64,000 nt of DNA. Origin: CAYMUL01 sp964393605. Its GTDB lineage: Bacteria; Bacteroidota; Ignavibacteria; Ignavibacteriales; Ignavibacteriaceae. The position numbers were made by a program, and so were the translations under genes. Positions 35,338 through 44,093 of this stretch are shown here, one piece after another. The stretch lies in NCBI GenBank assembly GCA_964393605.1, contig CAYMUL010000012.1, positions 1-64,000 on the forward strand, in the 5' to 3' direction. The notes under the pieces are model-generated. The model was given only the letters and a program-made list of their open reading frames with translations, ran no database searches and was not told the origin of the DNA. Numbering within the stretch: position 1 is the first letter of the stretch; every line of letters starts with the position of its first letter.

Positions 35338-36705
35338 ATGTCCATCTTAATTATTACTACTGCAACTTTCTTTTTTTCTGCGCTGAGTATTTTCATATTC
35401 AAAAGATGGTTTAACCATTTACTTTTGTACACAATTGTTTGGGGATTTCTTTTGGTGATGTATGAATTGAAGTTGATGCGATTTGTAGATTTATCCCCAC
35501 TTGCCTGGTTTTCAATTTGTGGTGCATACTTGTCATTTTTTTTTGGTACACTGATTCCGATTGTTGCCCGAAATTCAACAGAGAAGCAGAAGAATGAAGT
35601 ATTAACAACGGAAAAACAATTAAAAATATTTATGGATGGCGGAACAACCGTTAAGCATTTGATTATCATTTTTTCTATTATCGGTTTGCTTGGCGCATTG
35701 CATCATTGGTGGATACTCTTAAAAATGTTCGGAAGTGTTACTTCAATTTTGTTGAATGCAAATCAAATCTACAGGATGAGAGTAGAGAATGATATTCCGG
35801 GTTTAATCCCTTACATCTATCTTTTTTCTTATGCGGCAGTATTTTTAAGTGGAATTTATGTGTCTAATAAAAAGAAAATGTCAATAGTCGCATTACTTCC
35901 TTTTATCAGCGTATTGATTAAAGAAATTGCAAATGTTGGGCGTGCCGGAATGCTAATGAGTTTCTTACTTTTTTTGGCATCATTCATGCTTTATAAACTA
36001 TGCACGAATCAAGAAAAAATAAGAACAACTTTTCGTAACAAATTAAAAATTGTTGCTGCAGTAACGATTATTTTTGCATTGATAACGTCTGCGGCGGGAT
36101 TAATTCGTTCTACACGGGGAACTATCGAAAGTTTTCAAGCATCATCGCGTCAGCTGAATCAACTGCGCGGTGGTTTTCTGATTACTCCTTCAATATATTT
36201 GTACATGAGTAGTCATGTTGGAGTATTCAGCAAATTTTTGGAAAGAGATTTTGATAAGAAAAATTATTTTGGAGAGAAAACCTTTCAACCGGTTTATAAT
36301 TTTTTAGCAAAATTTGATATCGTAAAACATCCTGGTTTCTATGCAAAAGGATATAATATTCCGATGTGGAGCAATACATCAACATACCTCAGAGAGTTGC
36401 ATGAAGATTTTGGAGTTTCAGGAATTTTTCTTGTCCCATTTCTTCTCGGTTTATTCTGCTCAATTCTCTGGCAAAGAGTGATAGCGAAAAATAGCATACT
36501 TTTGTTACTCACCCTTTCTTATTTATATGTACTTCTTATTTACTCTTCAATCGTAATGATAAGCCATCACGCAATATGGTCACTTACTCTTCTTATGCTG
36601 ATTTTTACACTACCTTTAACAGAAAAAATTGTTATTTGGAAATTGAGACGAAGGTTGACAACACCAAAGAACTATGAAATAAATTCACCGGGTGAAAAAA
36701 TTTAA
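35338..36705 (+). CDS. Wzy-like polysaccharide repeat-unit polymerase
   Basis: 455 residues with roughly ten to twelve membrane helices and one larger external loop (about 255-350, including STRGTIESFQASSRQLNQLRG and YGKG-like GYNIPMWSNTSTYL). Sequence in this family is poorly conserved, so the call rests on topology and on the position between wzz and wzx. Its TAA overlaps the flippase ATG (TAATG). Oligosaccharide-repeat-unit polymerase is the best guess. Confidence 0.72.
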   Translation: MSILIITTATFFFSALSIFIFKRWFNHLLLYTIVWGFLLVMYELKLMRFVDLSPLAWFSICGAYLSFFFGTLIPIVARNSTEKQKNEVLTTEKQLKIFMDGGTTVKHLIIIFSIIGLLGALHHWWILLKMFGSVTSILLNANQIYRMRVENDIPGLIPYIYLFSYAAVFLSGIYVSNKKKMSIVALLPFISVLIKEIANVGRAGMLMSFLLFLASFMLYKLCTNQEKIRTTFRNKLKIVAAVTIIFALITSAAGLIRSTRGTIESFQASSRQLNQLRGGFLITPSIYLYMSSHVGVFSKFLERDFDKKNYFGEKTFQPVYNFLAKFDIVKHPGFYAKGYNIPMWSNTSTYLRELHEDFGVSGIFLVPFLLGLFCSILWQRVIAKNSILLLLTLSYLYVLLIYSSIVMISHHAIWSLTLLMLIFTLPLTEKIVIWKLRRRLTTPKNYEINSPGEKI

Positions 36706-38126
36706 TGAGTTTATTAATAAGGAATTGGTCTTTGTTAACCGTCTCGAATGTTATACAACAAGGATCAGTTTTTATAAGTCTGATTTTCATTGCAAGAATT
36801 TTAACTCCTTCTCTTTATGGAGAATTTACATTCATAATTACAGCAGTGAATATTGCCCAAAATATCGCCTCTCTCGGCTTGCAGAAAATTGTCATTCGTG
36901 AAATAGCGAGAGAAAACAGTAAGCTGAAAATCGTCGCACGAAGAATTATGATACCTTTTGTACTTGTCAATCTTGTTACTGCAATTGGTTTAGTTTTTTA
37001 TCTTAACATATCCGAGGGAATTTCTGATTCACTTACTATAGCACTAACTGTCGGTTATCTCTTTTCCTTTTCTTTGTGGAATTACACCGAACCTTTAGCA
37101 TTTGGACTTCAGAATATGAAACCGACAGCGATATTAAATTCGGTTAGCGCGGTAATGTTGCTTGCGGCAGTCATGTTTTTACCTAATGGTATTCTGTCGT
37201 TCCCAACCATTCTAACAATTTTTATCGGGACACATTTTTTAAAATCTTTTTCATTTTTGATTTATGAATTCCGTTCAGGTTATTTTTCTAAAACAACTGC
37301 CGATCATGATGCAGTTACATTCAAGACTTTATTTACATCGAGTCTTCCCGTTTATTTTACTTCACTATTAACTATTCCGGTTACACAACTGCCGGTAATT
37401 TTTTTGAGTATGAACAGCACAAAAGAAGAAGTTGGATTTTTGGGAATCAGTATGAAAATGGCTTTGCCGCTCTCGTTAATCGCAAATAATCTATTCACAG
37501 CAGTTTATCCGATACTTGCAGGTTTTGCAAAAAGGGACGTTCATATCTTTAAGAAAAGAGTTACAGAAATTTTGAAGATTTTTTTTGTAGCATCGATTTT
37601 ATTTACACTTTTTCTCTCAATCATGAGCAGCGAAATTGTTAATCTTTTTCTTGGAGATAAATATTTTACAGCTATAAAAGTATTATCATTTCAAGCATGG
37701 ATTGCTTTATTTGCCATTTTGAACAATTTGATTGGAATAATTTTTTTGGCCGGTGACAAAGAAAAATTACTCATCAAATTATCTATTATAAATTCAACTT
37801 TGATTGGAGCCGCCAACTATATCGGGTCGTTCGAGGGTGCAACTATACTTTCAATGTATTCGTTAATCGGAACGATTGTGAGTTGTGCCATCAACTGGTA
37901 TTATCTTTTTAAAACAATTAATCTTTCTTGGAAACCCTCTGAACATATTTTTCTAATTTTTTCTGTTGTGTTATTTATATCTTCTCTTCATTTAATGAGT
38001 GAAGCCCACATCATCAATAGAATCATTTTTCTTGTGAGTATTAGTTTTATATTTGCAATAATTGTAAAGAAAATATTTAATCTAACTTTTATGAAAATCA
38101 AAGAATTGTTTGTTTATGCGCGATAA
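36705..38126 (+). CDS. wzx-like: Wzx-type oligosaccharide flippase
   Basis: 473 residues and about 12-14 helices, MOP/polysaccharide-synthase fold. The N-terminus is typical (RNWSLLTVSNVIQQGSVFISLIFIARIL, TPSLYGEF). It flips lipid-linked repeat units across the inner membrane. Downstream the methyltransferase starts 11 bp before this stop. A second, different flippase lies at 49627. Confidence 0.88.
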   Translation: MSLLIRNWSLLTVSNVIQQGSVFISLIFIARILTPSLYGEFTFIITAVNIAQNIASLGLQKIVIREIARENSKLKIVARRIMIPFVLVNLVTAIGLVFYLNISEGISDSLTIALTVGYLFSFSLWNYTEPLAFGLQNMKPTAILNSVSAVMLLAAVMFLPNGILSFPTILTIFIGTHFLKSFSFLIYEFRSGYFSKTTADHDAVTFKTLFTSSLPVYFTSLLTIPVTQLPVIFLSMNSTKEEVGFLGISMKMALPLSLIANNLFTAVYPILAGFAKRDVHIFKKRVTEILKIFFVASILFTLFLSIMSSEIVNLFLGDKYFTAIKVLSFQAWIALFAILNNLIGIIFLAGDKEKLLIKLSIINSTLIGAANYIGSFEGATILSMYSLIGTIVSCAINWYYLFKTINLSWKPSEHIFLIFSVVLFISSLHLMSEAHIINRIIFLVSISFIFAIIVKKIFNLTFMKIKELFVYAR

Positions 38127-38751
38127 CTATTTTTCGAATATTAGAAACGAGATGACCGAATATGTTCCCGAATCGGCAACAAAAATATTAGAGGTTGGTT
38201 GCGGAAAAGGTATTTTTGGTGAACAGATATTGAAACGTCAAAAAGCCGAATATTGGGGCGTAGAGCCAAATACTTTCTCAGCACAACTTGCGCAGAAAAA
38301 ATTATTCAAAGTTTTAAATAATCTATTCACAGATTCGCTCGATATTCCCCACAATTATTTTGATTGCATAATATTTAACGATGTTCTCGAACATATTCAT
38401 TCACCTGAACAGGCCCTTTCGTTTTCAAAAAATCTATTAGCGAAATCCGAGCGTTCATGCATCGTGGCATCAATTCCAAATTTTCGTTATATCAAAAATA
38501 TTTATCATCTCCTCGTCGAAAAAGATTTTAAATATGAGGAGAGCGGTATTAGAGATAAAACACATCTCCATTTTTTCACGAAAAAAAGTATCGAAAGATT
38601 CTTCATTGAAAATGATTTTACAATCAAAAAAATGACAGGTATTAATCCGTCTAAAAAAATTTTATTCTCATTGTTGAATTTGATTTTGCTTAATTCAATT
38701 GAGGATATGAAATTTTCTCAATATGCCGTCATTGCTTCACCAGTAACTTGA
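38116..38751 (+). CDS. Class I SAM-dependent methyltransferase
   Basis: 211 residues from ATG 38116; a TTG two codons upstream is also possible. SAM-binding motif I is ILEVGCGKGIFGEQI at about 24-38; the later FDCIIFNDVLEHIHSPEQAL is the motif of the Methyltransf_23/UbiG-like family. Probably methylates a sugar or lipid-linked intermediate of the polysaccharide (inference from position). Overlaps the flippase end by 11 bp. Confidence 0.85.
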   Translation: MRDNYFSNIRNEMTEYVPESATKILEVGCGKGIFGEQILKRQKAEYWGVEPNTFSAQLAQKKLFKVLNNLFTDSLDIPHNYFDCIIFNDVLEHIHSPEQALSFSKNLLAKSERSCIVASIPNFRYIKNIYHLLVEKDFKYEESGIRDKTHLHFFTKKSIERFFIENDFTIKKMTGINPSKKILFSLLNLILLNSIEDMKFSQYAVIASPVT

Positions 38752-38757
38752 AAACTA

Positions 38758-39741
38758 TTGGAATCGAAAATTATACACGAGTATAAACTTTCTGTAATTA
38801 TCACCAACTACAACAACTTCAATTTATTGGAAGATTGTCTTAGAACTTTTCACCAGTTTATTCATGGAGTAACGTTTGAAATAATAGTTATTGATAACGC
38901 CTCTTCCGAGGGAGATGTAAGTATTGTAACTTCAAAGTATCCATCAGTTAAGTTGATTCAAAACGATAAGAACATCGGCTTTTCTGCGGCAAACAACATT
39001 GCCGCTAAATCTGCCAAAGGCGAATTTCTTCTTTTTATTAATAACGATGTTGTTTTTACTTCGAATGTTTTATCCGAGATTATTTCTTTTCAAAATTCTA
39101 TGGAAGAAGATTGCATAATCGGTTTGAGGTTACTTTTCGCCGATGGAACAATGCAGGAATCAACGTTCGAGTTCACAACAGTCTGGAATTTGTTCACTGA
39201 AAATTTTTTTCTTTATAAAATATTCCCGAAGTCAAAATATTTTAACAAATACTATCACAATCATCTGCAACTAAATTCTCCCGTCGAAGTTGATGTTGTA
39301 AAAGGTTGCTTTTTGTTTTGCTCAAATTCCGCATTCAAAAAATTAGACGGATTTGATGAACGATTTTTTTTCTTTGCTGAAGAAACTGATTTTTGTTACA
39401 GATTCAAGAAAGAGATAGGGAAAGTCTTTTATCTCCCATATTTAACCATAATTCATATCGGAGGTGCTGGAACTGATAGACAACCCTGGTTTAAGTATAA
39501 AAATCAAGCAACCGCTAAAATCCAAATTCTCCAAAAGCATTTTTATGGAATAAGATTTTTTGCCGGCTATTCGTTGCATGTCATCGGACTTATTCTCCGC
39601 ACGATACTTTATTTTTTCTTCGGCATTTTTTCGCTTCGTAAATATCAATTTTTGAAATCATTCTATTTTTTTAGACAGATTTTTGTCTATCCGAAAAATT
39701 TATTCAATCAGAACGACCTTATATGCGCATCCTTCAAATAG
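38758..39741 (+). CDS. Family 2 glycosyltransferase (rhamnosyltransferase-like)
   Basis: 327 residues. GT-A fold: LSVIITNYNNFNLLEDCL at the N-terminus, VIDNASSEGD at about 43-52, NIGFSAANNIAAK, and FINNDVVF as the metal-binding NxD motif; later GCFLFCSN and FFAEETDFCYRF, usual for WbbL-type transferases, and a membrane helix near 265-290. Start is TTG 38758, six bases after the previous stop; no ATG is available before residue 119. Its stop lies 19 bp inside the next gene. Confidence 0.88.
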   Translation: MESKIIHEYKLSVIITNYNNFNLLEDCLRTFHQFIHGVTFEIIVIDNASSEGDVSIVTSKYPSVKLIQNDKNIGFSAANNIAAKSAKGEFLLFINNDVVFTSNVLSEIISFQNSMEEDCIIGLRLLFADGTMQESTFEFTTVWNLFTENFFLYKIFPKSKYFNKYYHNHLQLNSPVEVDVVKGCFLFCSNSAFKKLDGFDERFFFFAEETDFCYRFKKEIGKVFYLPYLTIIHIGGAGTDRQPWFKYKNQATAKIQILQKHFYGIRFFAGYSLHVIGLILRTILYFFFGIFSLRKYQFLKSFYFFRQIFVYPKNLFNQNDLICASFK

Positions 39742-40937
39742 CTCCGCAGGTTCCGTTTCCGCTTGATGATGGCGGACGAATTGGTATTTACAACATTACC
39801 AAATACCTGCATCTGCGCGGACACGAAATTGATTTTGTCTGCTATCGAAAACATTCCGATTATAATTCATCATTCGCTGCATTAAAAGAAATTTGCAATC
39901 CGTTCATTCTCGATGTGCAAACCGATAATAATATTCTTGGAGCGTTGCTAAATCTCTTCTCAAATGTACCGTACAATGTGTCAAAATTTTACTCACCTGT
40001 ACTTGAAAAATTTTTAAGGGAGAAATTAAAAGCAGAGAAATACGATGTTGTTCATGTAGATCATTTGCACATGGCTTGGGTTGTAGATTTTATTAAATCG
40101 GAATTTGGTATTCCATGCGTATTACGCCAGCACAACCTTGAAATGACAATCATGAAAAGATATTTTGAACATTCCTCAAACATTGCGCTGAAAAAATTTG
40201 CCGAGATGCAATACAAAAAATTTCTCGAGTACGAGCCAAAGATGTGCAACAAGTTTGATGCTGTCGCATCAATAACTCCGGAGGATGAAAGAGAACTTTT
40301 AAAAATGAATCCTAAAGTAAAATCTGTAATTATACCAGCCGGCGTTGACGAAAAATTATTGCAATTAAGTAAAAATGAAATCATTCCGAATTCAATTGCT
40401 TTTATGGGTTCACTTGAGTGGCTTCCGAATGTTGATAGTATTAATTGGTTTCTTTCGGAAATATTTCCGGAGGTTCTAAGGATAAATCCTGAATTGAAAT
40501 TTTTTCTCTACGGGAAAAAATCGGAGACAATAAAAGTTCGTGAGGAAATTAAATCTCATGTAATTATTAAGGGCTATGTTCATGATATTTGGAATGAAAT
40601 AATGAATAAAGATGTTGCAATTGTACCGTTGCGCATCGGCGGGGGAATGAGAATTAAAATCATTGAACTGCTTGCCGCCGGGCAAAATATTATTTCAACT
40701 TCCATCGGTGCGGAAGGAATTCCAATTGAACATAAAAAACATTTGCTGATTGCAGATGATGCTCACTCGTTCAAACAAACCATTCTTGATTTCTTCGAAA
40801 ATAAATTTGATAAAGAAGTAATGATCTCAAACGGAAAGAAATTCATTGAAGAAAATTTTACCTGGAGTATTATGGCTGAGAAGTTTGAGAGTGTTTTTAT
40901 TAAGTGTATCCGCAGAGCACAAAAATTTTCTGACTAA
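39723..40937 (+). CDS. Family 4 glycosyltransferase
   Basis: 404 residues, GT-B fold. N-terminal MRILQIAPQVPFPLDDGGRI with the glycine-rich acceptor loop; C-terminal donor domain with AFMGSLEWLPNVDSINWF, the glycine-rich GGGMRIKIIELLAAGQNIIST, and SIGAEGI. It most resembles glycosyltransferases of the PEP-CTERM/sugar-transferase-associated type. Overlaps the preceding GT2 by 19 bp; the next gene is convergent. Confidence 0.9.
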   Translation: MRILQIAPQVPFPLDDGGRIGIYNITKYLHLRGHEIDFVCYRKHSDYNSSFAALKEICNPFILDVQTDNNILGALLNLFSNVPYNVSKFYSPVLEKFLREKLKAEKYDVVHVDHLHMAWVVDFIKSEFGIPCVLRQHNLEMTIMKRYFEHSSNIALKKFAEMQYKKFLEYEPKMCNKFDAVASITPEDERELLKMNPKVKSVIIPAGVDEKLLQLSKNEIIPNSIAFMGSLEWLPNVDSINWFLSEIFPEVLRINPELKFFLYGKKSETIKVREEIKSHVIIKGYVHDIWNEIMNKDVAIVPLRIGGGMRIKIIELLAAGQNIISTSIGAEGIPIEHKKHLLIADDAHSFKQTILDFFENKFDKEVMISNGKKFIEENFTWSIMAEKFESVFIKCIRRAQKFSD

Positions 40938-40946
40938 ATCGTCGCC

Positions 40947-40964
40947 TTTTTTAATATTAAAAAA
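40947..40964. terminator. AT-only palindrome between convergent genes
   Basis: TTTTTTAATATTAAAAAA lies between the stop of the GT4 gene and the end of the minus-strand methyltransferase. It could serve as a weak two-way terminator; there is no GC-rich stem. Confidence 0.3.
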
Positions 40965-41727
40965 ACTTTCTTTTAATTTTTCTCAGTATCGACAATATAT
41001 CTGTATATATACTTTGTTGTTCATAAATATTAGCAGCAACATTTCCAATCGGAGATGAATTTGTAATTTTGGAAATTTTTTGCGCCCAGCCCCAACCATC
41101 ATTAATAAAGAAGTTCGAATAATTTGGATGCGTTTTTACAAGCAACTCAAATACTTTCTCTATCTGGGCGGTATTTCTTTCCTCTTCGGAGAGATCGATG
41201 ACAAATTTATGATTGGGTGGCATTGATGCAAAAGACCAATACATATCATCAAATAATATCCATCCGTTTGGTTTTAGTAACTTATCCACAAGAAAAAATG
41301 CAAATCCATCTACTTCCCATGAATGATGTCCATCAATAAAACAAAAATCGTAAGTTATTGCAGTGTCAGGATTCTTTTGATTCGATTCGATGATTTTCAT
41401 CAACTCCCATGTATAAGTACGATTTGCAAAAATTGGATTTACGAACGAACCCAAATTTGTCGATTTGAGTAACTCACCAATGTTTGGTTGTAATGTTACC
41501 GCATCTTGATTATCGATGGAAGTTATAAATCCTTTTTCAATTTGGCCTTGTGAAATTTTTTCTTCTAATGCGGCTGCCATATAGCATGAAGATGCACCAT
41601 GAGAGAAACCGAGCTCAAGAATGTTTGATATATTTTCTTTCATCACAAAATCATATAGAATCTTTGCCCTATCATTCTTTGTGTAGGATGCACGGCTTAC
41701 TTTCGATTTAACGTGTTCGAAATTCAT
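40957..41727 (-). CDS. Class I SAM-dependent methyltransferase (Methyltransf_24 type)
   Basis: 256 residues. ILELGFSHGASSCYMAAAL at about 36-54 is motif I; FITSIDNQD follows, and FCFIDGHHSWEVDGFAFFL is the family signature near 128-146, found in sugar or cephalosporin-hydroxylase-like methyltransferases. ILFDDMYW marks the active-site side. It overlaps the upstream GT9 by four bases on the same strand. The pair is inverted relative to the rest of the locus. Confidence 0.85.
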   Translation of the reverse strand: MNFEHVKSKVSRASYTKNDRAKILYDFVMKENISNILELGFSHGASSCYMAAALEEKISQGQIEKGFITSIDNQDAVTLQPNIGELLKSTNLGSFVNPIFANRTYTWELMKIIESNQKNPDTAITYDFCFIDGHHSWEVDGFAFFLVDKLLKPNGWILFDDMYWSFASMPPNHKFVIDLSEEERNTAQIEKVFELLVKTHPNYSNFFINDGWGWAQKISKITNSSPIGNVAANIYEQQSIYTDILSILRKIKRKFF

Positions 41728-42806
41728 GTTATTCCTTCCTTTAATTTATTTAATAATTTTTCCACAGCTTCGAATACTTTTTCTACTTTTAAATATTGCA
41801 TGCAGTCATTCGGACAAACTGCGGCGTAGTAGCAATCGCAATCAAAATCAGGTTCCAAAATAACTCCGCGATTGTAAAGATAAAATTCATTCTTGTTAAA
41901 AATATTATTGAATAGTACAATCTTCTTTTTCAAACCAATCGTTAAGTGCATCGCCATAGTAACGGCGGTTACAACAAGGTCGCAATGATTTACGAGTGCA
42001 ATAAATCCCTCAAGATTAAAATGCCCCAAATATTTTGCACCGCTTTGCGAGGAGATTAATTTATTCTTTTCATCTTCCTGTTCGCCGCCTAAAAGAACAA
42101 CTTCATAATTTTTTTGTAAAAGTTTTATTGCAAGTTCGATCCAGTATTCCGTGGGCCAAAGACGCGATGTCCATCTTCCACCGCAGCCGGTGTTCAGTCC
42201 AATTATTTTTTTTGATTTATCAATATCAAATTGAATATCGCTTTTCACATCAAGAATATATTCTTCATCGTTGAATTTGTAATCGCAAATTTCAAAAATT
42301 TCTTGCACGTAATGTTTTTTATTTTCTTTGTTCAAATCATCGAACAAACCGGTTAGCCACTTATGATTCTCCGCTTCGGTTGCAATTGGTTTCGCGCGTC
42401 CGAATTCATCAATTGTAAATCCGTTTTTCTTTTTCGCGGTGATGGATTTTGTTAGTGCAATCGCAATATCATCTTTGTCAAGATTTATCAACCAATCGAA
42501 AGTTCTGTTTTTCAGATATTCAATATTCTCCGCCGAAACGTTAAGAATTTTATTAACTTCACTTTTCGGAACAACATCGGGAAATTGTGTGAACCACGTT
42601 ATATGCGCGTCGGGGAACTCCGCTCTGATCTTTTTCAATAACGGAGTTGAACGAATTACATCTCCGATTGCGCCGAGTTTTATGATTAATATTTGTATCG
42701 AAATTTTTTTGTATGAGGGACAGGCTTCGCAGTGATAACCGAATTGTTTATGTGGTTTGCAGGGAAGATCGCCTCGAAAATGAATACAATCTGTTAAAAT
42801 TTTCAT
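41724..42806 (-). CDS. Family 9 glycosyltransferase (heptosyltransferase-like) with cysteine-rich ends
   Basis: 360 residues. The GT9 core is clear: ILIIKLGAIGDVIRSTPLLKKI at 39-60, HITWFTQ, GLNTGCGGRWTSRLWP with the GT9 donor loop, VVLLGGEQE and LVVTAVTMAMHLTIGLKKKIV. Unusual additions: an N-terminal segment with Cys7, Cys16, Cys26 and Cys29, and a C-terminal CDCYYAAVCPNDC with four more. Eight cysteines at the two ends suggest a metal or Fe-S site (inference). No signal peptide, so cytoplasmic. Divergent from the next GT2. Confidence 0.88.
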   Translation of the reverse strand: MKILTDCIHFRGDLPCKPHKQFGYHCEACPSYKKISIQILIIKLGAIGDVIRSTPLLKKIRAEFPDAHITWFTQFPDVVPKSEVNKILNVSAENIEYLKNRTFDWLINLDKDDIAIALTKSITAKKKNGFTIDEFGRAKPIATEAENHKWLTGLFDDLNKENKKHYVQEIFEICDYKFNDEEYILDVKSDIQFDIDKSKKIIGLNTGCGGRWTSRLWPTEYWIELAIKLLQKNYEVVLLGGEQEDEKNKLISSQSGAKYLGHFNLEGFIALVNHCDLVVTAVTMAMHLTIGLKKKIVLFNNIFNKNEFYLYNRGVILEPDFDCDCYYAAVCPNDCMQYLKVEKVFEAVEKLLNKLKEGIT

Positions 42807-42917
42807 GAACTTTTTTTATGAAACTGATTAATTACTCCCTGCATTATACAATTTTTTCTTAATTTTTCGCACCTTTTTATCAAAATTGTCTCACAAAACT
42901 AAAATGAAAAAATCCTA

Positions 42918-44093
42918 TTGAGCGAGCAGATACTCTACTTCTTTTTTTTTGCATCAATTCTGTTGCCTTTGCACTCATTCGTAATTTATCCTTTTCACGT
43001 TTGGCTAAAATCACGCGGTAAGAAAATTGAAAAACGAAGAGACGAAAATTTTACACCGGAAATTTCTATAATCATTTCTTGTTACAATGAAGAAAAAGTT
43101 ATTGAGGAAACAATCAAAAATTTTTTATCGCTCGATTATCCGCAAAGTAAAATCGAATTCATAATCGGTTCGGATGCTTCGAGTGATGGGACAAATCAAA
43201 TTGTGGAAAGATTAGCGCAAGCAAATCCACAGATTAAATTCTTTCCGTTTGCACAAAGAAGAGGAAAATCGCAAGTATTAAATGATCTCGTCTCTTATGC
43301 AAAAAATGAAATTTTAGTTTTCAGTGATGCAAACACAATTTATAGAAAAGATGCTTTGAAAAAGTTGGTCTCCCATTTTGCAGATGCAAATATTGGCGGA
43401 GTCTGCGGAAAACTTTTGCTGCACGATTTTAAGGAAGCAATTGCCGCCGGCAGTCAGGAAAAAACTTATTGGGATGCTGAAAGTTGGTTAAAAGATAAAG
43501 AAGGCAGGCTCGGTTATTTAATTGGTGCGAACGGCGGAATTTATTCGATTAGAAAAAAATATTTTGTCGAAGTTCCCACTACTTTTCCAGTGATGGATGA
43601 TTTTTACATTTCACTCAAAGTTTTGGAAGCGGGAAAATATTTTCTTTACGAAAAGGAAGCTATCGCCGAAGAATTTGTTGCGTCCGATATTAAAACAGAA
43701 TACAAAAGAAAGATTAGAAATAATTCAATCAGTATTTCCACGTTGAATGCACTGCCAAAACTTGTTTCATTCAAAAGCGGATTTGTTTCTTATGCGTTGT
43801 GGTCGCATAAAATCGTTCGTTGGTTCACGCCGCTATTTTTACTTTCTACATTCATCTTTTCTTTTCTTCTAAAAGATGATAATATCTTTATGAATTATTT
43901 TTACTACGCTCAAGTTTTCTTTTATCTGATTTCAACACTTGGCATATATTTTTCATTGATGAAAAAAAGTATTCCCGGCGTATCTCTTGCGAGCTATTTT
44001 TTAATGACAAATGTTGCGATGTTTGTCGGAATTATTAAACTCCTCACAAACACACAGACAAATTTTTGGCAATCAACGCCGCGGAAAATATGA
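42918..44093 (+). CDS. Membrane-anchored family 2 glycosyltransferase
   Basis: 391 residues. A membrane helix at the N-terminus (LYFFFFASILLPLHSFVIY), then a GT2 domain: ISIIISCYNEEKVIEETI at about 51-68, GSDASSDGT, VFSDANTIY with the DxN/DxD motif, and a Q/E-rich late part, followed by three helices at the C-terminus (about 300-385). This is the layout of processive or exported-glycan synthases. Start is TTG at 42918; the ATG at 42904 opens a five-codon frame only. Stop overlaps the start of the initiating transferase (ATGA). Confidence 0.88.
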   Translation: MSEQILYFFFFASILLPLHSFVIYPFHVWLKSRGKKIEKRRDENFTPEISIIISCYNEEKVIEETIKNFLSLDYPQSKIEFIIGSDASSDGTNQIVERLAQANPQIKFFPFAQRRGKSQVLNDLVSYAKNEILVFSDANTIYRKDALKKLVSHFADANIGGVCGKLLLHDFKEAIAAGSQEKTYWDAESWLKDKEGRLGYLIGANGGIYSIRKKYFVEVPTTFPVMDDFYISLKVLEAGKYFLYEKEAIAEEFVASDIKTEYKRKIRNNSISISTLNALPKLVSFKSGFVSYALWSHKIVRWFTPLFLLSTFIFSFLLKDDNIFMNYFYYAQVFFYLISTLGIYFSLMKKSIPGVSLASYFLMTNVAMFVGIIKLLTNTQTNFWQSTPRKI

